Shown: positions 17,858-26,348 of the stretch, in pieces
Layout of the letters: the number at the start of each line of letters is the position of its first letter
Position numbering within the stretch: the stretch's first letter is position 1
Assembly (NCBI RefSeq): GCF_025639805.1
Contig: NZ_CP106735.1
Span: 3,877,501 to 3,941,500 of the forward strand
Length of the DNA stretch: 64,000 bases
Source of the DNA: Reichenbachiella carrageenanivorans
Lineage (GTDB): Bacteria; Bacteroidota; Bacteroidia; Cytophagales; Cyclobacteriaceae
Reading direction: 5' to 3'
Notes under the pieces: generated by a model
Seen by the model: only the letters and a program-made list of their open reading frames with translations
Databases searched by the model: none
Told to the model about the DNA's origin: nothing
Translations under genes and position numbers: made by a program

Positions 17858-19249
17858 ATGGCAGGAAGAGGAAATTTCAGCAACCGATTAGGATTTATTT
17901 TGGCAGCAGCAGGCTCAGCCGTTGGCCTTGGCAACATTTGGAAATTTCCTTTCGAAGTAGAAGCTGGTGGCGGAGCAGCCTTCGTCCTTATCTACCTTAT
18001 TTTCTGCTTTGTACTCTGTTTCCCCGTCATGGTCACCGAAATTGCTATTGGTAGAAAAACCAATAAAAATGCAGTAGGCGCTTTCAATGCTTTAGGATAC
18101 GACAAATGGAATATCATTGGCAAAATGGGCATCCTCGCAGGAGTAGTCATTCTTTCCTTTTACAACGTAGTCGCAGGCTGGGCTTTCGGGTACTTCTTCG
18201 AAATGGCTCAGGGCAATTTCAGTGTGGGCAAAACATTCGGAACTTATGTTTCCGATGCTGGCACTACAGGAGTATATGCTTTGATCTTCATGTCATTTAC
18301 CGCATATGTAGTCTCTAAAGGAGTCTCTGCTGGCATAGAAAAAGGGGCTAAAATCCTGATGCCCACTTTGATCATTATGATTCTAGGACTACTGGCTTAT
18401 TCACTCACACTACCCAATGCCATGACTGGTGTCAAATACTATCTCATCCCTGAGTTTTCTGAGTTGAATCTCAAAACCATAGGAGGTGCATTACGACAGT
18501 CATTTTTCTCACTCTCATTAGGCATGGGCACTATCATTACATATGGCAGCTATTTATCTAAAAAAGAAAACATCGTCAGTGCTTCGGTATCAGTTACTTT
18601 CTTTGATGTAGGTATTGCTCTTTTAGCTGGGCTCATGTTATTTCCTCTGGTGGCTTATAGCACAGGCGGCGACATGTCCAACATTCAAGGTGGTGCAGGA
18701 TTAATTTTTGCTGCATTGCCTAGCGTATTCGAATCGTTGGGCTCTGGGCTCGGTAGTATTCTTGGCGCCTTATTCTTCTTATTGCTGTCCTTTGCTGCAC
18801 TTACCTCTACAGTATCTCTACTAGAGGTTCCTGTATCTTATGTAGTAGACGAACATAAGATAAGTAGGCCAAAAGCCACAGCCATTACCGCTGGCATAGT
18901 CTTTCTAGTAGGCCTACCTTCTCTTTTAGGCAATGGATATAGCGACACATTTACTTCATTCATCACCTATATAGGCGCTGAAAATGCTGTCACTTTTATG
19001 GATTTCTTAGGCCATTTGGCTGACTGCATGTTGCTTTTGGGAGGGTTCTTGATCGTTACCTTTGCTGGATATGTTTGGAAAAAAGAAAACCTCAACGAAG
19101 AATTAGCCATTGGCTACGAAGGTTATGAAAACTCTAAAGTAAAAGTATTTCTAGGGTTTGCGGTTCGCTACCTCTGCCCCGCTCTTCTCGGTCTCTTGTT
19201 TGTATTGGTGGTTTTGAGCAACTTCTTCGGAGTAGATATTATCAACTAG
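17858..19249 (+). CDS. Sodium-dependent neurotransmitter:sodium symporter (NSS/SNF) family transporter
   Basis: 463 residues when started at the ATG giving MAGRGNFSNRLGFILAAAG; earlier codons in the frame do not resemble the family. The NSS hallmark GSAVGLGNIWKFPFE in helix 1 forms the sodium and substrate site, as in LeuT. About eleven to twelve hydrophobic helices follow, including GALRQSFFSLSLGMGTIITYGSY (helix 6 region) and the helix 8 segment LFFLLLSFAALTSTVSLLE. Bacterial members import amino acids such as leucine, tryptophan or tyrosine with sodium. The substrate is not predictable here, but an aromatic amino acid would fit the catabolic genes at 49-64 kb. Inner membrane. Confidence 0.92.
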   Translation: MAGRGNFSNRLGFILAAAGSAVGLGNIWKFPFEVEAGGGAAFVLIYLIFCFVLCFPVMVTEIAIGRKTNKNAVGAFNALGYDKWNIIGKMGILAGVVILSFYNVVAGWAFGYFFEMAQGNFSVGKTFGTYVSDAGTTGVYALIFMSFTAYVVSKGVSAGIEKGAKILMPTLIIMILGLLAYSLTLPNAMTGVKYYLIPEFSELNLKTIGGALRQSFFSLSLGMGTIITYGSYLSKKENIVSASVSVTFFDVGIALLAGLMLFPLVAYSTGGDMSNIQGGAGLIFAALPSVFESLGSGLGSILGALFFLLLSFAALTSTVSLLEVPVSYVVDEHKISRPKATAITAGIVFLVGLPSLLGNGYSDTFTSFITYIGAENAVTFMDFLGHLADCMLLLGGFLIVTFAGYVWKKENLNEELAIGYEGYENSKVKVFLGFAVRYLCPALLGLLFVLVVLSNFFGVDIIN

Positions 19250-19275
19250 CCTAATAGACGATCTTCATTTCAAAC

Positions 19276-19320
19276 CTTCAGGAGGTAAAAGCCCTGAAGA
19301 TTTAACAAACCATTTTTTTT
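19276..19320 (+). terminator. Possible terminator after the NSS transporter
   Basis: A 7-bp stem CTTCAGG/CCTGAAG with a 10-base loop, followed 13 bases later by eight T residues. The distance to the T-run makes it weak. Confidence 0.35.
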
Positions 19321-20092
19321 ATTTCTTCACAAAACCCTCTTCCTCGCCACCATTAAGCACGATCGTGTAGTCACCAGGAGCTAACATGCGCAAGGGGATT
19401 TCTTTGGCTTTGCCTTGCAGCACACTTTCATCTCCTCTGAATATTTCGTAAGAGGCTTCTTGTGAAAAAGTCATTTTATCAGTAACGATACGAGGTGAAA
19501 AAGTCACACTTTCTGGATAGTGGTAAAATTCCATTTCCATAGAATACAGATACCTGCCTTCTGGCAATTCATATTTGATTCTATATTTATTGCCCCCCTC
19601 TACATGCTCAGGGAAATACACATACTGTGCCCCGTCAAACCTACCTTTGGCTCGCATCACTTTCACCACATCCCAATAATCATTCTTTAGTTTTTCGATC
19701 TTAAACTTGCCATCTCGCCGATCTCCTTTGGTATACCAATGCATGATGGAATCGTTGAGTACAAGGCTATCAAACTTAAAATTGCTATGATAAAGTACCG
19801 CCTCTGGATTCACTATCCGTGGCCTACAACTGTCGCCATGCATGATTTTTACTGAGACTGGCGTGTACAAATCCACCCCTTTGAAATTCAACCGAACAGC
19901 TGTAAGCTGTAGATTGGTGCTGGTTTTCTTACCATTCACTAAAATGGACTGCACACAAAATTGCCCAGAGTCTGCCTGATATGGATTTTGTATATAAAGA
20001 CCTTCACCTTTATATACGCCACTAAGCAGCAGCTCTTGACCGAAGGTCGTTTGTGAGATTAAAAATATAAGAAAAATTAAATAACGCTTCAT
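19319..20092 (-). CDS. Hypothetical exported protein
   Basis: 257 residues with a typical signal peptide (MKRYLIFLIFLISQTTFGQE). The N-terminal part contains GVYKGEGLYIQNPYQADSGQ, a beta-strand pattern that recurs in uncharacterised exported Bacteroidota proteins. The rest is beta-rich (YRIKYELPEGRYLYSMEMEF), suggesting an immunoglobulin-like or jelly-roll fold. No catalytic motif and no lipobox, so it is periplasmic or secreted. It is convergent with the transporter gene, and the permease gene that starts at 21397 lies upstream on the same strand. Confidence 0.7.
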   Translation of the reverse strand: MKRYLIFLIFLISQTTFGQELLLSGVYKGEGLYIQNPYQADSGQFCVQSILVNGKKTSTNLQLTAVRLNFKGVDLYTPVSVKIMHGDSCRPRIVNPEAVLYHSNFKFDSLVLNDSIMHWYTKGDRRDGKFKIEKLKNDYWDVVKVMRAKGRFDGAQYVYFPEHVEGGNKYRIKYELPEGRYLYSMEMEFYHYPESVTFSPRIVTDKMTFSQEASYEIFRGDESVLQGKAKEIPLRMLAPGDYTIVLNGGEEEGFVKK

Positions 20093-20167
20093 TGTATACT
20101 ATGGGAATGACGTAAAGCTCGCAATATTTTTAGTTCTAACGAAACTCCATCCCAAAATAATACAATT

Positions 20168-21397
20168 CTATTCAAAACGTAAAGAAACGATTGGATCTAA
20201 CTTAGAAGCTTTATAAGCTGGCAGATATCCAGAAAGCAAGCCAACGATCATACCGATCCCAAAACCTACCAACATCCACAGCCAAGGCACCACAAAAGTA
20301 TCTGCCAAAAGTGTAGAAATGATATTACCTACAATAAAGCCAAGCAGAACACCTCCCAGTCCACCGATTTGTGTGATCACTATCGACTCGATCAGAAACT
20401 GCTGTCGGATACGCTTAGGTGTAGCTCCCAAGGCTTTCCGGACACCGATTTCCCTTGTGCGTTCTGTCACTGATACCAGCATGATATTCATCAGACCAAT
20501 AGAAGCTCCCAGCAGCGTGATAAAACCAATAGTAAAGCCCCCAATACGCAAATAGCCTGTGATCTCTCCGAGCCTTTCGGCTAATGATTTCTTCTCCTGG
20601 ACATCAAAGGATTTTTCACCCCCTGGCGTATCTTTTCTAATCGCTTTCATCAGACCTGTGGCTTCGCCCATGAGGTGATCCATGTTCGTAGGATCTTTTA
20701 CCGACACACCTATTTTATAGTTTAGCGAACGATTTTTTGCCAGCCGTCTGGCTACACCCAAGGGGACGATCACTGCTCGATCTGCTCTTCCGCCTTCTGT
20801 CCCTTGTTTAGCCAATACACCTACTATTTTAAACTTCATACCCAAAAAAGAAATAGACTTATTTAGGCTTTTTTCATTCTCCTTAAAGAGCGTATTTAAT
20901 ACTTCATGACCAATCAGTGCAACGTTAGCACCGTTTTGGTGTTCGAATGCAGAAATGCTTCTCCCATCTTCGATATCATACCCTTCTACATATAGATAAT
21001 TGATGTCTCCCCCAATCACCGACACATTGGGGTTAGTCACTTCCGATCCATACTTCACTTCAGCATTACGTGTCACCGAGGTGTACAATGCCGTCACTTC
21101 CCCTACTTTATAGTGATCCACAAATTGCGAAACCTGATCAAAAGTCAGCCTAGGATAGTTTTTTTGTGCAACGCCACCTTTTTTACCTCGCTCTAGACGA
21201 ATGTCTTCTATCACGAAAGTATTAGACCCTAAATTGGAAAAACTATCATTGATAGAATTTTGAATACCATCTATTGCCGTAAGGATACCTACTAAAGAAG
21301 TGATGCCAATTGCAATAATGGCAGCCGTCAAGGTGGTTCTGAGCTTATTGGCCATAATAGACTTCACAGCCTCTCGGATATTTTCTATTTGATTCAT
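20168..21397 (-). CDS. MacB-like ABC transporter permease (FtsX domain)
   Basis: About 409 residues; the ATG giving MNQIENIREAV is used, two codons after an alternative. Architecture: helix 1 at residues 20-45 (TTLTAAIIAIGITSLVGILT), a periplasmic MacB-type core domain (residues 50-280), then three C-terminal FtsX helices with the conserved VTERTREIGVRKALGATPKR cytoplasmic loop and the ending YLPAYKASKLDPIVSLRFE. Such proteins work in mechanotransmission with a MacB/LolD-type ATPase to move lipoproteins, peptides or drugs. No ATPase or membrane-fusion gene lies alongside, so its partner must be elsewhere. Confidence 0.9.
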   Translation of the reverse strand: MNQIENIREAVKSIMANKLRTTLTAAIIAIGITSLVGILTAIDGIQNSINDSFSNLGSNTFVIEDIRLERGKKGGVAQKNYPRLTFDQVSQFVDHYKVGEVTALYTSVTRNAEVKYGSEVTNPNVSVIGGDINYLYVEGYDIEDGRSISAFEHQNGANVALIGHEVLNTLFKENEKSLNKSISFLGMKFKIVGVLAKQGTEGGRADRAVIVPLGVARRLAKNRSLNYKIGVSVKDPTNMDHLMGEATGLMKAIRKDTPGGEKSFDVQEKKSLAERLGEITGYLRIGGFTIGFITLLGASIGLMNIMLVSVTERTREIGVRKALGATPKRIRQQFLIESIVITQIGGLGGVLLGFIVGNIISTLLADTFVVPWLWMLVGFGIGMIVGLLSGYLPAYKASKLDPIVSLRFE

Positions 21398-21693
21398 AGG
21401 CAAACGCTTCGTGCTTTAGTCGCAAGTCAAGGTAGTTTATTACAGCGAATCAACTAATATTTACCTTAAATTGTTATTAGAAATTTATTCCTTACATAAT
21501 CTCCTCAAAACAGTCACTACATTTCGTTTTATCCCTTTTATCATAACGATACTTTGCTTCTTTCGTAAGATTCCCTGTAGAAAACCACTGATTTACTCTG
21601 ATTTACAGACTCATTGCAACGTTCTAATGACAAATTAGGGTTTAAAGTTTGAGCTTTAAAAAATAGGAGTTTGTAAATTGGCCTCAAAATACG

Positions 21694-22956
21694 ATGTACA
21701 TGCGCAAAAGCTTAGTTCTATTTCTCTTATTAATTTCATTTGGACTCAAAGGGTCTCACCTTCTACTTCCGATGGACAATACCCAATCTAATCATTTGAA
21801 GGCTTATGGCATCGCCTATTGGGTCTTACAAAAAGAGATAGAAGTAGATTGGCTACTCAACTATAAAGGAGGAGCCTTTATGTTTAAATATTTCCAAGAC
21901 TTTGAAAATGAACTAATCATTCGTGGCGTGAGCTACCAGGTAATCTCTGATGCTCAGGCCAATGGCATACTCAGTGAGATCGCAAGTCCAGCGTCCAATA
22001 TGGACGCTATGAAATTGGAGAAGTACCCCAAGATTGCTGTGTATTCGCCTAAAAGCAAACAACCTTGGGATGACGCTGTTACCCTGGTATTGACCTATGC
22101 AGAAATCCCCTATGATGTGGTGTTCGACGATGAACTGATGTACGATGAGCTACCCAAATACGATTGGCTACATTTGCATCACGAGGACTTCACAGGACAA
22201 TACGGTCGTTTTTTTCGAGTGTATCAGCACTACCCATGGTACCAGCAGCAACAGCGTGAGTATGAAGAGTCTGCCCGCAAACATGGCTTCTCTAAAGTCT
22301 CTCATCTCAAATTAGCCATCGTCAAAAAAATACAGTCTTATGTAGCTAGTGGTGGTTTTCTATTCGCCATGTGCTCTGCTACAGACACCTACGACATTTC
22401 GTTGGCAGCCGAAGGCATAGACATTTGCGAAAGCATGTTCGACGGAGACCCTGCCGACCCACAGGCACAAAACAAATTAGATTTTAGCAAAACCTTTGCT
22501 TTCGAAAACTTCACCATCGAACGAAACCCCTACATCTACGAGTTTTCTAACATAGACAATCAACCCAATCAACGAGGTCTTACAGAAGATAATGACTACT
22601 TCTCTCTCTTCCAGTTTTCTGCCAAATGGGATCCCATTCCTACCATGCTCACACAAAACCACGAACACATCATCAAAGGCTTTATGGGACAGACTACAGC
22701 GTTCAAAGACCGTTTGGTTAAATCAGATGTAGTACTACTCGGAGAAACCAAATCGATCGAAGAAGCCAAATACATTCATGGTATTTTTGGCAAGGGATTT
22801 TGGACTTTTTATGGCGGACACGACCCTGAAGACTACCAGCATTTAGTCAATGAAGAACCTACAGATCTGAACCTACACCCCAACTCACCTGGATATCGGT
22901 TAATACTGAACAACATCCTCTTTCCAGCCGCCAAAAAGAAAAAGCAGAAGACTTGA
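21694..22956 (+). CDS. Conserved exported protein of unknown function
   Basis: 420 residues. A signal peptide at the N-terminus (MRKSLVLFLLLISFG after an optional MY) is followed by the distinctive block LLLPMDNTQSNHLKAYGIAY, then VDWLLNYKGGAFMF. A Rossmann-like segment (KIAVYSPKSKQPWDDAVTLV) and a glycine-rich ASGGFLFAMCSATDTYD strand-loop recall class I glutamine amidotransferase or ThuA-like folds. I recall homologues labelled asparagine synthetase B, but no AsnB motif (N-terminal catalytic Cys or SGGLDS loop) is present, so I do not use that name. A Lys-rich tail ends the protein. Probably periplasmic. Confidence 0.75.
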   Translation: MYMRKSLVLFLLLISFGLKGSHLLLPMDNTQSNHLKAYGIAYWVLQKEIEVDWLLNYKGGAFMFKYFQDFENELIIRGVSYQVISDAQANGILSEIASPASNMDAMKLEKYPKIAVYSPKSKQPWDDAVTLVLTYAEIPYDVVFDDELMYDELPKYDWLHLHHEDFTGQYGRFFRVYQHYPWYQQQQREYEESARKHGFSKVSHLKLAIVKKIQSYVASGGFLFAMCSATDTYDISLAAEGIDICESMFDGDPADPQAQNKLDFSKTFAFENFTIERNPYIYEFSNIDNQPNQRGLTEDNDYFSLFQFSAKWDPIPTMLTQNHEHIIKGFMGQTTAFKDRLVKSDVVLLGETKSIEEAKYIHGIFGKGFWTFYGGHDPEDYQHLVNEEPTDLNLHPNSPGYRLILNNILFPAAKKKKQKT

Positions 22957-22997
22957 TCTAGCCATACTTTAACCCTCATTTAACCAATACTTTATAT

Positions 22998-23005
22998 TAC
23001 ATTTG
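22998..23005 (+). promoter_or_regulatory. Candidate -7 element (TACATTTG)
   Basis: An exact TAnnTTTG match 31 bases before the prohibitin-like gene; the -33 box is not clear. Confidence 0.4.
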
Positions 23006-23036
23006 GCTCCTAAACATTTAACAAAATCTACTTCTC

Positions 23037-23861
23037 ATGGATAACAGAAAATTTTTACCCTTTTTAGTCATTGCAGCCGTTGGTCTTTTTGTAATCGTCG
23101 GTCTGTCCTCTAGTTTGTTTTACACACTCGGACCAGCAGAAAGAGCGGTGGTGTTCTACAAATTTGGCAATGGCCTAGATAAGGAAAATGTAATCGGGCC
23201 TGGGTTCCATGTGAAGGCGCCTTGGAATAATGTCTATGTATTTGACGTATCAGAAAACAAAGTAGAAGAAGGCATGGATGTGCTCGATAAAAGCGGCTTA
23301 TCTGTAAGTGTAGACGTATCTGTAAGATTCACCCCTATGCCTTCTAAAATCGGATACATCCAAGAAACCTTCCAACAAGACTATATAAACAGATTAGTCA
23401 TTCCAGAAGTACGCTCTTCGGTTCGACAGGTCATGGGTAGATATACTGCAGAAGAAATCTACTCTACTAAGAGAAGTGAAGTAGAAGGTGCTATCAAAAA
23501 TGAGACAGCAGCTATACTAAGCGCAGATGGCAACAATGTAATTATGAAAGCATTCTTGATACGTGCCATTAATCTACCTGCTCAGATCAAGCAAGCTATT
23601 GAAAACAAACTACAACAAGAACAAGAGGCTTTGGCTTATCAGTTTAGACTAGACAAAGAACTAAGTGAAGCAGAGAGAAAAAGAATTGCAGCAGAAGGAG
23701 AAGCTGCTGCCAACAAAATTGTTAACTCAAGCTTAACACCTGAATTACTGAAAATGAGAGGAATTGAAGCTACCATTGAGCTTTCAAAATCACCTAATTC
23801 GAAAGTTGTAGTGATCGGGGGCGGCAAAGAAGGCCTTCCATTAATATTAAACAATAATTAG
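23037..23861 (+). CDS. Prohibitin/band 7 (SPFH) family membrane protein
   Basis: 274 residues. One N-terminal transmembrane helix (FLPFLVIAAVGLFVIVGLSS) anchors an SPFH domain beginning TLGPAERAVVFYKFG and including GPGFHVKAPWNNVYVFDV, the classic prohibitin signature. A charged coiled coil follows at about residues 185-235 (QQEQEALAYQFRLDKELSEA, then ERKRIAAEGEAAANKIV). Prohibitin-like proteins form large rings at the inner membrane, often with FtsH-type proteases or membrane microdomains. Citrate synthase follows on the same strand after 75 bases; co-transcription is possible but not shown. Confidence 0.9.
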   Translation: MDNRKFLPFLVIAAVGLFVIVGLSSSLFYTLGPAERAVVFYKFGNGLDKENVIGPGFHVKAPWNNVYVFDVSENKVEEGMDVLDKSGLSVSVDVSVRFTPMPSKIGYIQETFQQDYINRLVIPEVRSSVRQVMGRYTAEEIYSTKRSEVEGAIKNETAAILSADGNNVIMKAFLIRAINLPAQIKQAIENKLQQEQEALAYQFRLDKELSEAERKRIAAEGEAAANKIVNSSLTPELLKMRGIEATIELSKSPNSKVVVIGGGKEGLPLILNNN

Positions 23862-23936
23862 ACTTTAAAATAAGTCAACAATTCACTATTTTCGCGTTAA
23901 AATTTTATTAGTCCTTTCACTTAATCAGAAAAATCA

Positions 23937-25226
23937 ATGGCAGAAGAAACCGCAGAAATTAAAGTAGGAGATAAGAGCATTGAACTTCCATTAATCACCG
24001 GCACCGAAAATGAGACCGCCATCAATATTGGGGCGTTACGGGCGCAAAGTGGACTAATCACACTTGACCCTGGGTATAAAAACACAGGAGCGACCAAAAG
24101 TGCTATTACGTTTTTGGATGGAGAAAAAGGCATCCTAAGGTATAGAGGTTATTCGATAGAAGAACTAGCAGAGAAATCTACATTTCTGGAGGTAGCTTAT
24201 TTATTGATATATGGCGAATTGCCAGATACAAAAACGCTTGAGGAATTCAAATCAGGAATTACTCACCACACCTTAGTACATGAAGACATTAAGAAAATCT
24301 TGGAAGGCTTCCCTTCTAATGCACATCCAATGGGTGTACTTTCTTCTTTGGTGACTTCATTGACTGCTTTTTACCCTGAATCATTAGATCCAAATAGATC
24401 AGCAGATGCTGTGGACCTAAGCATCATTAGAATACTGGCTAAAATGCCAACATTCGCCGCATGGGCGTACAAAAATGAAGTAGGCCAACCAGTAGTATAT
24501 CCAGACAATGGACTAGACTACTGTAGTAACTTCTTGAAAATGATGTTTGCTCTTCCTACAGAAGAATACAAAATTGACCCAGTAGTAGCGAAAGCACTTG
24601 ATACACTACTTATTCTACATGCAGATCACGAACAGAACTGTTCTACTTCTACTGTAAGAATTGTAGGCTCTTCTCAAGCCAGCTTATACGCTTCACTATC
24701 AGCAGGTATCAATGCGCTATGGGGCCCACTACACGGTGGGGCCAATCAAGCAGTAATTGAAATGCTAGAAAACATCAAAGCTGACGGTGGAGACACTGAA
24801 AAGTGGATGAACAAAGCAAAAGACAAAAACGATCCTTTCCGTTTGATGGGCTTCGGACACAGAGTTTATAAGAACTTTGATCCAAGAGCTCGAATCATTA
24901 AGAAAGCTGCTGACGATGTATTGACTAAATTGGGTGTAGTAGATCCTGTATTGGATATTGCTAAGGGCCTCGAAGAAGTAGCATTGAAAGATCCTTATTT
25001 CGTAGAAAGAAACCTCTACCCTAACGTAGATTTCTACTCAGGCATCATCTACAGAGCACTCGGTATTCCTACCGAAATGTTTACCGTGATGTTTGCCCTA
25101 GGCAGACTACCAGGTTGGATCGCTCAGTGGAAAGAAATGAGAGAAAACAACGAACCAATCGGTCGTCCAAGACAAGTATATGTAGGCGCAACTGAAAGAG
25201 GTTACACCGATATTAACAAGAGATAA
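23937..25226 (+). CDS. gltA: Citrate synthase
   Basis: 429 residues, the length of the hexameric type II enzyme of bacteria. Catalytic residues are in place: the first His in HADHEQNCST, the second His in WGPLHGGANQ and the Asp in YPNVDFYSG. Also visible are the conserved FGHRVYKNFDPRA loop and the C-terminal GRPRQVYVG. It condenses oxaloacetate and acetyl-CoA as the entry step of the TCA cycle. The N-terminal 45 residues form the beta domain typical of NADH-sensitive bacterial enzymes, but allostery cannot be confirmed from sequence alone. A good terminator follows. Confidence 0.97.
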   Translation: MAEETAEIKVGDKSIELPLITGTENETAINIGALRAQSGLITLDPGYKNTGATKSAITFLDGEKGILRYRGYSIEELAEKSTFLEVAYLLIYGELPDTKTLEEFKSGITHHTLVHEDIKKILEGFPSNAHPMGVLSSLVTSLTAFYPESLDPNRSADAVDLSIIRILAKMPTFAAWAYKNEVGQPVVYPDNGLDYCSNFLKMMFALPTEEYKIDPVVAKALDTLLILHADHEQNCSTSTVRIVGSSQASLYASLSAGINALWGPLHGGANQAVIEMLENIKADGGDTEKWMNKAKDKNDPFRLMGFGHRVYKNFDPRARIIKKAADDVLTKLGVVDPVLDIAKGLEEVALKDPYFVERNLYPNVDFYSGIIYRALGIPTEMFTVMFALGRLPGWIAQWKEMRENNEPIGRPRQVYVGATERGYTDINKR

Positions 25227-25253
25227 GTAGAACCTACGTACTCTTTAGAAAAT

Positions 25254-25282
25254 AAACCCTGGCGAAATCGTCGGGGTTTTTT
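25254..25282 (+). terminator. Intrinsic terminator of citrate synthase
   Basis: An 11-bp stem (25254-25264 with 25269-25279, including two G-T pairs) with a 4-base AAAT loop runs into a T-tract, starting 27 bases after the stop codon. Confidence 0.85.
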
Positions 25283-25326
25283 ATGGTCTGTATTACCTTA
25301 GCCTTATCACTATCAATTCAACATCT

Positions 25327-25776
25327 ATGTATACTATTATATTATATACTCACTCCTGGCTCAGGTGGGTCGTTTTGATCCTAGCCCTAGTCAATATCTA
25401 CAAATCCTTTGTTGGGTTTAGAGGGGCTTTACCTTACGGTAAATCAGAAAAAAGCCTGGCAGCCTCGTTCGTTGGCACCCTGCATTTAACCTTTGTATTA
25501 GGTCTAATTCTTTATTTTATTAGCCCATATGCCTATCAGGCATTCGGCGGATCAGAATCTGTGATGAAAAACCCAACCCTTAGGTTTTGGGCTGTAGAGC
25601 ATGCATTCGTCATGATACTAGCCATAGCCGCCGCTTCGATCGGAAACGCCAAAGCCAAAAGAGCAGCTACTGACCCTGAAAAATTCAAAGCTCAACTGAT
25701 ATTCTTCTCTATTGCTTTGATCTTGATATTATCAAGAATCCCTTGGGGAGAAGCGGGGAGATTGTTCAGGTTTTAA
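25327..25776 (+). CDS. Small four-helix inner-membrane protein
   Basis: 149 residues with four hydrophobic helices and a conserved-looking start HSWLRWVVLILALVNIYKSF. Histidines sit near helix ends (H9 in YTHSWLRW, the His in GTLHLTFVLG and the His in VEHAFVMILA), an arrangement that could bind heme or metal. I recall homologues described loosely as cytochrome b-like, but no family can be confirmed here. Its TAA overlaps the convergent maf stop codon within a shared TTAA. Confidence 0.7.
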   Translation: MYTIILYTHSWLRWVVLILALVNIYKSFVGFRGALPYGKSEKSLAASFVGTLHLTFVLGLILYFISPYAYQAFGGSESVMKNPTLRFWAVEHAFVMILAIAAASIGNAKAKRAATDPEKFKAQLIFFSIALILILSRIPWGEAGRLFRF

Positions 25777-26348
25777 ACTGGATAGATACCAAAATCTGAT
25801 TTCAGCATTTGATATACCCGATGGATGGGCAACCCCATGACATTATAAAAAGAGCCTTGGATAGAATCAATGCCAACCATCCCAATCCACTCTTGAATAC
25901 CATAACTACCAGCTTTGTCATAGGGCTGGTAGTTTTTTATATAATACCTAATCTCCTCTGGAGACAAGCCCCTCATTTGCACGGTAGTGACCTCGCTAAA
26001 ACTCACCTTATGATCTGGGCTAGAAATACAAACACCCGATACTACCTCATGGCTATACCCAACTAGACTAGTGATCATTTTAAAAGCTTCTTTTTCATCC
26101 TTTGGTTTACCCAAAATCTGCCCCTTGGAAATCACCACTGTATCCGAGGTTAGTACAACTTCGTCTTTGAATAAAGCTCTATAAGCTTTGTTTTTCTTTT
26201 CTGCCAAAAACTCAGCTACTTCCAAACTAGCCACTCCTTCTTCAAGCGACTCGTCTACATCAAGTACATGTACATCGAATTGGAATCCAGCATCTTTCAT
26301 CAGTTGTTGACGACGAGCAGAATTAGAAGCTACGATCAATTTTTGCAT
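25773..26348 (-). CDS. Maf-family nucleoside triphosphate pyrophosphatase
   Basis: 191 residues from the ATG giving MQKLIVASNSARRQQLM; an ATG 39 bases upstream lies outside the family. The Maf signature SNSARRQQLM (the family S-x-S-x-R-R loop) opens the protein. The segment VLTSDTVVISKGQILGKPKD carries the catalytic Asp, and DKAGSYGIQ follows near the C-terminus. Maf proteins hydrolyse non-canonical or modified NTPs such as dTTP, UTP or m5UTP to the monophosphate, as house-cleaning and division-linked enzymes. The start lies 26 bases inside the upstream DUF1015 gene, indicating translational coupling. Confidence 0.92.
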   Translation of the reverse strand: MQKLIVASNSARRQQLMKDAGFQFDVHVLDVDESLEEGVASLEVAEFLAEKKNKAYRALFKDEVVLTSDTVVISKGQILGKPKDEKEAFKMITSLVGYSHEVVSGVCISSPDHKVSFSEVTTVQMRGLSPEEIRYYIKNYQPYDKAGSYGIQEWIGMVGIDSIQGSFYNVMGLPIHRVYQMLKSDFGIYPV

